Origin: Streptomyces sp. CBMA156
GTDB lineage: Bacteria > Actinomycetota > Actinomycetes > Streptomycetales > Streptomycetaceae
DNA length: 48,043 nt
Reading direction: 5' to 3'
Assembly (NCBI RefSeq): GCF_014596515.1
Contig: NZ_MSJQ01000099.1
Span: 1-48,043, forward strand
Below, piece after piece: positions 34,125 through 41,761 of this stretch. Both the position numbers and the translations under genes were made by a program. The first letter of the stretch is position 1. Each line of letters begins with the position of its first letter. The notes under the pieces were generated by a model, which worked only from the letters and a program-made list of their open reading frames with translations, was not told the DNA's origin and did no database searches.

Positions 34125-34637
34125 TCATGCGGACTCGAACTTGACCATCGCATCGCCGGCAGCGGCGGCCCCGGCGTAGAAGTCCTTCAGCGCGCGCAGG
34201 TCGGCGGTCAGGTGGCCGGCCCATTCCTCGGACCACGGAGTCGCGAATTCGAGGTCGGCGACCTTCTCCGCCAGCGCGGCGCCCACGGTGCCCACCAGGT
34301 CGTCGACGCCGACCCGCTCCAGGAAGGCCGACGCCGCCCGGACCTCGTCGGGCCGGAGCACCCGGATCGTCGTCTCCTCATCGGCGATCACCCGCTCCTC
34401 CCCGGCGAACACCGGCAGTTGGGCGGTTCTCAGGTCCGGCCCCGCGCCGCCGACCGCCTCCATCAGGGCGACGTGCATCAGGTATCCGTTGCGCTCCACC
34501 GCCAGCACGGTGCCCGCCTGATGCAGCGGTCCGAACTCGCTGTCGAACCAATCCGGCACCAGGTCGAAGAGCTCCTCCGGCGACAACTCATCCAGCAGTC
34601 CTCCGTCCACCCGCCGCCAGAAGAAGTCCACGCTCAT
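34125..34637 (-). CDS. DUF1877-like protein
   Basis: This 170-aa soluble protein (MSVDFFWRRVDGGLLDELSP ... LKDFYAGAAAAGDAMVKFES) has the overall form of DUF1877/YfbM proteins: an MS-x-x N terminus, an acidic middle, and an aromatic-Gly C-terminal helix ending in A(G)DAMVK. The assignment is from memory of the pattern and is moderate. ATG 34637 is chosen since the frame further upstream is a shadow of the divergent S1 gene. No function is known. Confidence 0.7.
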   Translation of the reverse strand: MSVDFFWRRVDGGLLDELSPEELFDLVPDWFDSEFGPLHQAGTVLAVERNGYLMHVALMEAVGGAGPDLRTAQLPVFAGEERVIADEETTIRVLRPDEVRAASAFLERVGVDDLVGTVGAALAEKVADLEFATPWSEEWAGHLTADLRALKDFYAGAAAAGDAMVKFESA

Positions 34638-34749
34638 GCCCCGCACCCGCCCTGTTCGTTCCGCCGGGACGTCCTTCGACGCCCGCTTCGCCGCCAGGCT
34701 AGACGGGACCACCGACAGACCGGTCGGGCACGATGGAAGACTGGGTCGC

Positions 34750-35316
34750 ATGGATGGAGCACTCAGGAGCCCGGAGCTGGAGGTGTTCCTGGCATCGCTG
34801 AACATCGGCCGGCCACTCTCCGGCACCGTCGCGGCGATCGAACGGTACGGCGTGTTCGTGGCGCTGGACGACGGCCCCGACCACCCGCTCTTCCCCGGCG
34901 TGGGGTTCATCACGGTCCCCGAACTGTCGTGGCGGCGCATCGAGGCGGCGTCCGACGTCGTACGGGTCGGGCAGCGCGTCACCTGCGAGTTCCTCCAGGT
35001 CGACACTTGGAACCTGGAGGCCAGACTCTCCCTGCGGGCGCTGCGACCGGACCCGTTCCAGGCGTTCGCCGACCGCAGCCCGGTCGGTCAACGGCTGCGG
35101 GGGCGGGTCACCGGGGTGGTCCCGTTCGGCGTGTTCGTCCAGGTCGCCGACGGCGTCGAAGGACTGGTGCGGCTACGGGACCTCGCGCCCGCCGAAGGAG
35201 ATCCGACGGATGCGGTCCGGATCGGTGATGAACTCCCGCTCCTCGTCGCCGAATTGGACCGGGAACGGCGCCGGCTCCTGCTGTCCCCTGCCGACCCCGA
35301 ACGCGCGGACGGGTGA
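34750..35316 (+). CDS. S1 RNA-binding domain protein (two S1 domains)
   Basis: The 188-aa protein contains two S1-type OB folds. The first covers residues ~18-85 (LSGTVAAIERYGVFVALDDG, VRVGQRVTCEFLQVDTWNL) and the second ~110-180 (LRGRVTGVVPFGVFVQVADG, VEGLVRLRDLAPAE). Such proteins bind RNA on ribosomes or in degradation complexes; the specific role here is unknown. Start ATG 34750 gives MDGALRSPELEVFL with GGAAG about 10 nt upstream. It is divergent from the DUF1877-like gene and ends 2 bp before the convergent Mrr-like gene. Confidence 0.85.
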   Translation: MDGALRSPELEVFLASLNIGRPLSGTVAAIERYGVFVALDDGPDHPLFPGVGFITVPELSWRRIEAASDVVRVGQRVTCEFLQVDTWNLEARLSLRALRPDPFQAFADRSPVGQRLRGRVTGVVPFGVFVQVADGVEGLVRLRDLAPAEGDPTDAVRIGDELPLLVAELDRERRRLLLSPADPERADG

Positions 35317-35318
35317 AC

Positions 35319-35969
35319 TCAGGCCCACGGTGGTCCGCCCCGCCCGTCCGCCCACAGAGCGAGCGCTCGCCGGTCGACGGTACGGATGCCGACCTGCGTG
35401 CAGAAGGCGGCGGCGGCCTTGGTGAACGAGCTGGTCGTCACCACGGCGGCCAGATCGCAGTGGTGCACGTCGCGGTAGGTGCCGTTGACCTTCTGGACGT
35501 CGTGGGAGCCGACGAAGGTCTTCGGGCCATACCGCTTGGCCTGGATGAGGAGCCGCTGCCCCGTCGGGGTGACGGCCAGGACATCCGCCGCGAGGTCTCC
35601 GGCGCCGCCGACCACCGTCACCTTCGTGCAGCCGTCCCGACGGCACAGATCGGCCAACGCGTGCTCGAAGGCCTTGGGGGTCATCGCCAGGAACGGCCCG
35701 ATGTGCCGCAGTTGGGCCGTCCGCGCCTCCAGCTCCCGACGGCGGGTCCGCGCTCGCGAACGCAGTACCACGAGGCCTGCCACCGCTCCGAGGGCGAGCA
35801 ACGCGGCGACCAGCACCAGGTGTTGAGCCAACCAGCGGACCATCGTCACGGCCAGGGCGAGCACGACCAGCGCGGCGATGCCCGACGGCAGGGGGTTGGC
35901 CTTCGCCTGCCGTACGACCCGACGAACGGTGGTCGAACGGCGCCGCCGCCGGACAGGCCTACGAGTCAC
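35319..35969 (-). CDS. membrane-anchored Mrr-like restriction endonuclease
   Basis: This 216-aa protein has a basic N terminus, two hydrophobic segments (residues ~30-45 and 50-70), and a C-terminal PD-(D/E)XK domain. The catalytic set reads E102 (KAFEHALADL), D129 (GDLAADVLAVT) and Q143-x-K145 (LLIQAKRYG), the Mrr_cat pattern. The family cleaves modified DNA (type IV restriction), though membrane-tethered members are poorly studied. The chosen GTG 35969 has GGGGGAG six nt upstream; a GTG at 35984 is the alternative. It adds a second defence-like activity to the CRISPR neighbourhood. Confidence 0.8.
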   Translation of the reverse strand: MTRRPVRRRRRSTTVRRVVRQAKANPLPSGIAALVVLALAVTMVRWLAQHLVLVAALLALGAVAGLVVLRSRARTRRRELEARTAQLRHIGPFLAMTPKAFEHALADLCRRDGCTKVTVVGGAGDLAADVLAVTPTGQRLLIQAKRYGPKTFVGSHDVQKVNGTYRDVHHCDLAAVVTTSSFTKAAAAFCTQVGIRTVDRRALALWADGRGGPPWA

Positions 35970-36335
35970 GGCACTCCCCCTCACGACGCCATTGTTCGTG
36001 CGAGCCTAGAAGCCGCCGCTTCCGGTGCGCCTGCGATCCATCGAACTCCACTGGCCTCGCAGCCGAGTTGACCGGATCCCAACGACCGACGGCCGAACCT
36101 GGCACCTCGGCGCCCACGGCCCCCTGCCCGGCGAGCGGACGGAAGCCCACAGACACGCGCCCAGGGTGGTCAGCCCGCCTTCGCCTTGGGTCCTACCACA
36201 GGGCCGCACGGGTGCCGGGTCCACCGGCCTCAGGTAGGACACGGTGCGACACCTTCGGCGGATGCCCGGACGGGAACCCCACCGGCAGGCTTGCTTCAGG
36301 GGCGGCGACAAGCGCCTGCTCCTGAAGGGAAGTTC
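35970..36335. other. 366-bp gap without a gene
   Basis: Only short frames without ribosome sites or family features lie here. The region holds the divergent promoters of the Mrr-like and serine hydrolase genes. No repeat or strong hairpin was noticed. Confidence 0.55.
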
Positions 36336-37556
36336 ATGCCCGACGTAACGTCATATTCGCGCCCCCTGGGACTCGGCGTCCGCTCGGCGGCCGCGCTCCT
36401 GGCCGCCGCCGCCCTGCTCGGCACCGGCACATCCGCGAGCTTCGCCGCATCCCCCGCCCGGCCGACGGGCGGACACCAGGAACTCCGTGTGGAAACCGCC
36501 GGGGTCGCCGCGCTGCGCACCACACTGCAGGGCATCGTCGACGCCGGCTCCTCGGCAGCCGTCGGCGAGGTCCGCCAGGACGGGCGGACCATCTGGCGTG
36601 GGCGGGCCGGCGTCGCTGATCTGGGCACCGGCGCGCCGGTGCCCGCTCAGGCCCGGTTCAGGATCGGCAGCGTCACCAAGACCTTCGCCGCCACCGTCAT
36701 GCTCCAACTCACCGGTGAGCGGCGCATCGGCCTGGACGACCCGATCGAACGCCACCTGCCCGGCGCGGTACCGAACGGCGCGACCATCACCATCCGCCAA
36801 CTGCTCAACCACACCAGCGGGTTGTACAACTACACCGATGCACCGGGCCTCGATCCTCGGGACGAAGCCCAGTACCGCAGCTGGCTGGCAGGACCGCGCT
36901 GGCGCACCTACCAGTCGGCCGAACTGCTCGCGCTCGCCAACGGCAACGCCCCGTACTTCCCGCCAGGGCAGGGATGGCACTACTCCAACACCAATTACCT
37001 GCTCGCCGGCCTGCTCATCGAGCGGGTCACCGGCCACTCCTGGCAGCAGGAGGTCGACCGGCGGATCATCCGGCCGCTGGGACTGCACGACACCAGCATG
37101 CCCGGGCTGTCGCCACTGCTGCCCGGCCCGCACGCGCACGGCTACGTGAAGCTCTCGACCGGTCCGGTGGACATCACCGAACTCAACCCGTCCGTCCTGG
37201 GCGCCGCCGGACAGGGCATATCCAGCGCGGACGACCTCAACCGGTTCACCGCCGCCCTGCTGGGCGGCAGGCTGCTGCCGCCCGCCCAACTCGCCGAAAT
37301 GACCAGGACGGTGGACGCGGGACCCGGGCGCGGATACGGGCTGGGGCTGGCCCGGTTCGACACGCCGTGCGGAGTGCTCTGGGGCCACAGCGGAGACCTC
37401 CCCGGCTACTCGACGATGGTGGCCGGCACGGCCGACGGCCGACGTCAACTCGTGCTCTCCCACAACCCGTACGACGCCTCCGACCCGCGCGGCGCCAAGG
37501 CCGCCGTCACCGCCTTCCTCACCACAGCCGCGTGCGGCGCCGACCCCGCACACTGA
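36336..37556 (+). CDS. secreted serine hydrolase / beta-lactamase-like D-alanyl-D-alanine carboxypeptidase
   Basis: This is an exported penicillin-binding-type serine hydrolase. The N terminus has a signal peptide (basic start, hydrophobic run at residues 14-35, ASFAASPA cleavage region). The catalytic motifs are S112-VTK (SxxK), YSN (WHYSNTNYLLAG) and HSG (WGHSGDLPGYST). At 406 aa it matches Streptomyces DD-carboxypeptidases/class C beta-lactamase-like proteins. The ribosome site AAGGGAAG precedes ATG 36336. Whether it acts on peptidoglycan or on an ester/amide elsewhere is not decidable from sequence. Confidence 0.9.
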   Translation: MPDVTSYSRPLGLGVRSAAALLAAAALLGTGTSASFAASPARPTGGHQELRVETAGVAALRTTLQGIVDAGSSAAVGEVRQDGRTIWRGRAGVADLGTGAPVPAQARFRIGSVTKTFAATVMLQLTGERRIGLDDPIERHLPGAVPNGATITIRQLLNHTSGLYNYTDAPGLDPRDEAQYRSWLAGPRWRTYQSAELLALANGNAPYFPPGQGWHYSNTNYLLAGLLIERVTGHSWQQEVDRRIIRPLGLHDTSMPGLSPLLPGPHAHGYVKLSTGPVDITELNPSVLGAAGQGISSADDLNRFTAALLGGRLLPPAQLAEMTRTVDAGPGRGYGLGLARFDTPCGVLWGHSGDLPGYSTMVAGTADGRRQLVLSHNPYDASDPRGAKAAVTAFLTTAACGADPAH

Positions 37557-37682
37557 GCCACCGCCGAGGAACCCGACAACACCGTTCAGCTGTTGAACCG
37601 CGTTGCCGCCACCGGCGCGCCCCTGCTGGTGAGGTGCAAGCAGGGAGAAGGCTGGGACGAACAGCGGCACGTCGTCGACGAG

Positions 37683-38075
37683 CGGCTGACCCCCGGGTGC
37701 GGGGAGGAGGACGGGGCGTGTCTGGCGCCAATCCGGTTCTGCGGCTGACCCCCGCGGGTGCGGGGAGGAGCGCTGTGGAGTTGTGAAGTAGGCGGGCACT
37801 TCCGACTGACCCCCGCGGGTGCGGGGAGGAGTGCCTCCAGCCTGGCGATCTGATCACGCTCGGCGGCTGACCCCCGCGGGTGCGGGGAGGAGAGCACCGG
37901 CCGTGGACCGAGGTACTGGACGCGAGGCTGACCCCCGCGGGTGCGGGGAGGAGAGCACCGGCCGTGGACCGAGGTACTGGACGCGAGGCTGACCCCCGCG
38001 GGTGCGGGGAGGAGACCGACCAGTCCTGCATCGCCCCGGATCCCGGCGGCTGACCCCTGCGGGTGCGGGGAGGAG
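37683..38075 (-). CRISPR. CRISPR array A5 (minus strand), 7 repeats / 6 spacers, one duplicated
   Basis: Read on the minus strand from 38075 to 37683. Repeats occupy 38047-38075, 37986-38014, 37925-37953, 37864-37892, 37803-37831, 37742-37770 and a 27-nt decayed copy at 37683-37709. The leader-proximal repeat has one stem change (GCAGGGG). Two adjacent spacers, 37893-37924 and 37954-37985, are identical, and the two repeats after them share the same variant last base. The leader is at the right. Confidence 0.96.
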
Positions 38076-38162
38076 GCTTTCCGACCTGCGGCGCAGCATG
38101 GCCTTTGCCATTTCTTGACTATGCTGTGGCGCCCCGTCAGTAGCAGCTTGGGATGGCGTCAA
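38076..38162 (-). promoter_or_regulatory. leader of CRISPR array A5
   Basis: On the minus strand TTGACG (38162-38157) precedes AATGGCAAAGGCC and GCGCCGCAGGTCGGAAAGC, homologous to the A1/A2 leader ends. It is the most diverged of the five leaders, and the box-to-repeat distance (87 bp) is the shortest. Confidence 0.7.
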
Positions 38163-38310
38163 GGAGCCCACACATCGTGCCATGCCCGCAGCAGCGCGCG
38201 ACACCCGCCGGCCCCGGCCCGCGCACCATCATCCGCACGGCTTGCCGGGCGACCACGCCGCGATGACGGGTCCTCCGTCACCCTCACCTCACCACCGGAA
38301 GGCCCCGCAC

Positions 38311-38706
38311 ATGTCCCGTCTCACCTGGCTGTCGCAGGCCGCGGCAACCGTGCTGCTGACCCTGGAGACGGTGGCGGTGGTGCTGTTCTTCTGCATCGCG
38401 GTGCCGCTGTTCTACAACGGCGTCGGCTTCGAGGACGAGCTGGCCCCGCGCCCCAAGGCGGTGCCGTACGTGTTCGCGAGCGCGGGGCTGGTGATGGCCG
38501 GGCTCAACGGGTGGGCGATACGGGCGGTTTGGCGGCTGCCGGCCGACCGGGGCAGGCGCGTGCTGGTGCTGGCCGCCGGGGCGCAGGCGGCCCTGCTGGG
38601 GCATGCGGCGCTGAGTGGCGAGCACCTGTTCACGGTGTTCGCGCTGTCGGTGCTGCTGACTCTGGGAACGGCCGCCTGGTCCTCGTGCCAAGGCGAAGCC
38701 CGCTGA
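38311..38706 (+). CDS. small membrane protein
   Basis: This 131-aa protein has about four hydrophobic segments (LSQAAATVLLTLETVAVVLF, VPYVFASAGLVMAGLNGWAI, VLVLAAGAQAALLGHAAL, LFTVFALSVLLTLGTAAW). No catalytic motif is visible and the family is not recognised. Start ATG 38311 has GGAAGG 8 nt upstream, and the hydrophobic pattern and codon bias support it as real. It stands alone between the A5 leader and a convergent regulator. Confidence 0.7.
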   Translation: MSRLTWLSQAAATVLLTLETVAVVLFFCIAVPLFYNGVGFEDELAPRPKAVPYVFASAGLVMAGLNGWAIRAVWRLPADRGRRVLVLAAGAQAALLGHAALSGEHLFTVFALSVLLTLGTAAWSSCQGEAR

Positions 38707-38778
38707 GCGCGTCCGGTTCCCCGCCCCTCGACAGTCTCCGGCGGCAGCCCGACAGCCACCGCCGGAACGCCCCTTCCC

Positions 38779-39684
38779 TTACGACTCCTCACCCCCCGCC
38801 AGACGCCGGACGACCGTGTCGAGGTCCGTGCCCAGCCGCTGGGCAGCCCTGACCAGTAGGCCGAGCGCGGTGTGCGGGGTGACGCCGAAGCGCTCGACGG
38901 TGATGCCGATGGCCAGGCCGGTGGCGTGCCGGCGGTCGAGCAGGTCGGCGGCCGCCCGGGAGAGTGCGAAGCGGTCGAGGGCGACGGACGCCTGGAGGGC
39001 GAGCACCTCCACCAGCCCGAGGGCCGGTGTGCCGGGATCGGCCGGCGTCCGCAGGTACGCGCTGAAGGCGGTGCACCCGTGCGGGTGGGTGCGCAGGTGG
39101 GCGCTGGCCACGGCCCGTACGCCGCAGCGCCGGGCCCGGTCGGCGAAGCGGCCGGGCCGGCCCGGGTCCAGCTTGACCACGACCTGCCCCTCGCCCTGGC
39201 GGCGGATCCGGGACAGCGGGCCCGCGCCCGCCTCGCCCTGTGCGCGTTCGAGGGCCATCAGGTACGACGAGGTAGCCGCGAAGGTCTCGACGGAGCCGTC
39301 GTCGTGCCAGGTGCTCACGGCGGCGCCCACGCAGTCCGGGACGGTGACGCGGGTCAGCTGAACGATGTCGTGCAGCGTCGAGAAGGGCCCGGAGCGGCCC
39401 TGTTCACGGGCCGCGAGGTCGCCGAGTTCGGCGAGCAGGTTCTCGCGGGCGCGGTCCGGGACCGGGGCCCCGGCAGCTGCCCCGTCGTCGCCTGCGGTGT
39501 CCTGACGGTCCAGCAGCACGCGGGCCCGGGCGACCGCGCGGGCCGCGTCGGCCTCCCCCGTGTAGATGCCGATCGTGTAGCAGACGTCGCGCAACCGCTG
39601 CCGGGCTTCCGGTGAGCGCGACGGGGACAGGGCCTCGTACTCCGCGACCAGCCGGCCGAGGGCCGCGACATCCACCATGGGCAT
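38779..39684 (-). CDS. DUF5133-GAF-ANTAR regulator
   Basis: The N-terminal ~75 residues (VDVAALGRLVAEYEALSPSR ... RLRDVCYTIGIYTGEADA) resemble DUF5133 of streptomycetes. The middle is GAF-like (LHDIVQLTRVTVPDCVGAAV, and VASAHLRTHPHGCTAFSAYL). The C-terminal ~55 residues (LLDRRHATGLAIGITVERFG, VTPHTALGLLVRAAQRLG) form an ANTAR RNA-binding domain, which acts by antitermination at paired hairpins. GGAGG five nt before ATG 39684 decides the start over GTG 39690. The ligand is unknown. The fusion of DUF5133 to GAF-ANTAR combines two modules often found separately. Confidence 0.8.
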   Translation of the reverse strand: MPMVDVAALGRLVAEYEALSPSRSPEARQRLRDVCYTIGIYTGEADAARAVARARVLLDRQDTAGDDGAAAGAPVPDRARENLLAELGDLAAREQGRSGPFSTLHDIVQLTRVTVPDCVGAAVSTWHDDGSVETFAATSSYLMALERAQGEAGAGPLSRIRRQGEGQVVVKLDPGRPGRFADRARRCGVRAVASAHLRTHPHGCTAFSAYLRTPADPGTPALGLVEVLALQASVALDRFALSRAAADLLDRRHATGLAIGITVERFGVTPHTALGLLVRAAQRLGTDLDTVVRRLAGGEES

Positions 39685-39816
39685 GAACACCTCCGTGTGT
39701 TTACGGACAGTATGCGCCGATCACACAGTGGAACCATGCCGCGAGGGCGGGGGCCCGGACCCACCCCGGTCGCGCCACTGGCACCCCAGACAGCACGGAC
39801 GGTACGGACCACACCC

Positions 39817-40155
39817 TCACCCCCCGTCCCCCCGCCCGTCGGCGCAGGCGCGGAGCACCGTGGCGGCGATCGCCAGCGCCAGCGCCCAGCAGCCCGCGAG
39901 GCCCCAGAGGAACGGTGCCTTCGACGTCCCCAGACCGGCCGCCAGCAGGCCCAGCGACAGCAGGGCGAGCCCGAGGACGGTGCGCGGCCGCACGCCGCGC
40001 ACCAGGTCCCAGGCCCGGCCGCGCAGACCGAGCCCGACGCCGCGCAGCCCCGGCCCCGGACGCGACCCCAGCCACCGCCCCAGGGCCCGGCCGTGCACCC
40101 GCTCCCGTTCGGTTCCACTGGTTCCGCGCGGCTCCGCCTGCTCGCGTCCGTCCAT
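39817..40155 (-). CDS. small membrane protein
   Basis: This 112-aa protein has an Arg/Gly-rich N-terminal half and two hydrophobic helices (TVLGLALLSLGLLAAGLG; FLWGLAGCWALALAIAATVL). Start ATG 40155 has a good GGAGG 8 nt upstream. Function unknown. It lies between the ANTAR regulator and the sigma factor on the same strand, so it may belong to the stress regulon, but no shared promoter is visible. Confidence 0.65.
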   Translation of the reverse strand: MDGREQAEPRGTSGTERERVHGRALGRWLGSRPGPGLRGVGLGLRGRAWDLVRGVRPRTVLGLALLSLGLLAAGLGTSKAPFLWGLAGCWALALAIAATVLRACADGRGDGG

Positions 40156-40397
40156 GCTGTCCGCCTCCTCGCTGCGCCGCCCCCGTGGTCCGCCGCGGCG
40201 ATTACCCCGGATCCGCGATCGTTAACGCCCCTGATGCGGACACAGCCTGACGGCCGGCAGACAGCCGCGTCGTCCGGGCCGGGGCAGCCGAGGCGGACGG
40301 ACGGGAGCGCTGCCCGGCCCGGACGCGATGGCGTTCGGACTCGACACGGCACCCGCCCGATCTGTGAGCGGCCTGACCTGTGACCGGCCCGACCGTC

Positions 40398-41408
40398 TCA
40401 GCCGGACACCGCGGGCTCAGCCTGGCACCCAGGACACCCGGGCCGCCCGGGCTTGTCGGCCCAGCCGGGGGCGTCCTGGTCCTCCAGTTGCTCGCGGAGC
40501 CAGGCCAGGGTGGCGCTGAGCAGCCGGGAGACGTGCATCTGGGAGACGCCGATCCGGTCGGCGATCCTGGACTGGGTCCAGCCGTCCCAGAAGCGGAGTT
40601 TGAGGACGGTCTGCTCGCGTTCGGGCAGCCGGGCCAGCAGGGGGCGCACCGCGATCCGGAAGTCGGCGAGTTCGAGGCCGGGGTCGCAGCCGCCGAGGCG
40701 GTCGAGCAGGGCGCTGCCGGTCTCGTCGGTGTCCTGGTCGCGCAGCGCGTCCAGGGAGTTGGGGCGGTAGACCCGGCCCGCTGTCAGGCCCTCGGTGGCC
40801 TGTTCGACGGTGAGGTGCAGGTCCTCGGCGATCTCCTCGGGCTGCGGGAGCCGGCCGAGTCGCTGTTCCAGGCGGTCGGAGCCTCGGGCGACGCTCAGGT
40901 AGAGCTCCTGCATGCCGCGCGGGACCCGCACCGGCCACGAGGTGTCGCGGAAGAACCGTTTGATCTCCCCGGTGATGGTCGGGATCGCGTAGGTGACGAA
41001 CTCGACGCCGCGCTGCCGGTCGTAGCCGTCGACGGCCTTGATCAGACCGATCGTGCCGACCTGGAGGATGTCCTCCATGTCCTCCGCCCGGTGCCGGAAG
41101 CGGGCCGCGATGAACCGCACCAGCGGCATGTTCAGCTCGATGATCGTGCCGCGGACGTAGCTGTAGGCGCGGGTCTCCCTGGCCAGTCCGGCCAGCCGCT
41201 CGAACAGGGCGTCGCTCAGCTCACGGGCCTCCGACTTCCCCATCCGGCGCAGCTCGGCCACCGTCGGCCTGCGCGGCAGATCGGACGGCAGATCGGACGG
41301 AAGGCCGGACGGCCGGTCGGGCGACAGGCCCGGGGCCGTGAACTCCCGGCCAGTCGCCTCCCGACCGCTCGTTTCCCGGTGGATGGACACGTGATCGCTC
41401 CTGGGCAT
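40398..41408 (-). CDS. SigB/SigF-family RNA polymerase sigma factor
   Basis: This is an alternative sigma factor of the general-stress/sporulation class. Region 2 reads IIELNMPLVRFIAARFRHRA then MEDILQVGTIGLIKAVDGYD and VEFVTYAIPTITGEIKRFFR. Region 3 includes VRVPRGMQELYLSVARGSDR, and region 4 the HTH WDGWTQSRIADRIGVSQMHV. The N-terminal 50 residues are a variable, basic/Ser-rich extension with a short repeat (SGLPSDLPSDLPRRP). At 336 aa it is longer than SigF because of this tail. No anti-sigma gene is adjacent. A matching promoter lies upstream, suggesting positive autoregulation. Confidence 0.92.
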   Translation of the reverse strand: MPRSDHVSIHRETSGREATGREFTAPGLSPDRPSGLPSDLPSDLPRRPTVAELRRMGKSEARELSDALFERLAGLARETRAYSYVRGTIIELNMPLVRFIAARFRHRAEDMEDILQVGTIGLIKAVDGYDRQRGVEFVTYAIPTITGEIKRFFRDTSWPVRVPRGMQELYLSVARGSDRLEQRLGRLPQPEEIAEDLHLTVEQATEGLTAGRVYRPNSLDALRDQDTDETGSALLDRLGGCDPGLELADFRIAVRPLLARLPEREQTVLKLRFWDGWTQSRIADRIGVSQMHVSRLLSATLAWLREQLEDQDAPGWADKPGRPGCPGCQAEPAVSG

Positions 41409-41565
41409 CGGGGTGAGCGCCCGTGGACAGCGACGGTCTCGCGTGTCACGTCACGGGCTTCTTCCCCCAGGACCTGTGCCCGGCTTCCGCAGGCGAGGTC
41501 CCGGTGGCACACCGTGCGGGGGTGCCGGGGCAGCCGGATCGTTCACGGCCGCCACATGGGTGTTC

Positions 41566-41589
41566 TACCCGGGATTCGGGGTCGAACGC
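41566..41589 (-). promoter_or_regulatory. candidate SigB-type promoter for the sigma gene
   Basis: On the minus strand GCGT (41589-41586), 15 bp, then GGGTA (41570-41566) fits GNNT-N14/16-GGGTA, the consensus known for Streptomyces SigB. It points to the sigma gene, about 150 bp upstream of its start. The next base is G where C or T is preferred. Confidence 0.45.
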
Positions 41590-41618
41590 ATGGTGCGGGT
41601 GTTTTCCCACCGTATTTC

Positions 41619-41671
41619 CGGGTCCGGCCGGCTGAGGCTCCCGACGGGAGCGCCGTCTCCAGCCGGACCCG
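41619..41671. terminator. hairpin downstream of the multicopper oxidase
   Basis: CGGGTCCGGC (41619-41628) and GCCGGACCCG (41662-41671) are perfect complements. Inside them GCTCCC-GAC-GGGAGC forms a second stem. It lies about 90 bp beyond the oxidase stop and 30 bp before the candidate sigma promoter, isolating the two genes. Confidence 0.65.
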
Positions 41672-41761
41672 CTTCCCCCCGCTCTCGGGCGCGCACCCCC
41701 AGAGCGGGCGAGCCGCGCCTCCACCCGCAGGCCGGCGCCGGAGGGACCGGCCCGGCATCGG

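Noticed and set aside
13742..38075. Self-targeting spacers against genes in this window
   Set aside because: By eye no spacer of the five arrays matched any other part of the window; a full computed search on both strands would be decisive.
41594..41624. GTTT-N15-GGGTC on the plus strand near the sigma gene
   Set aside because: It points to no plus-strand gene and ends in GGGTC, not GGGTA; it also overlaps the terminator stem.
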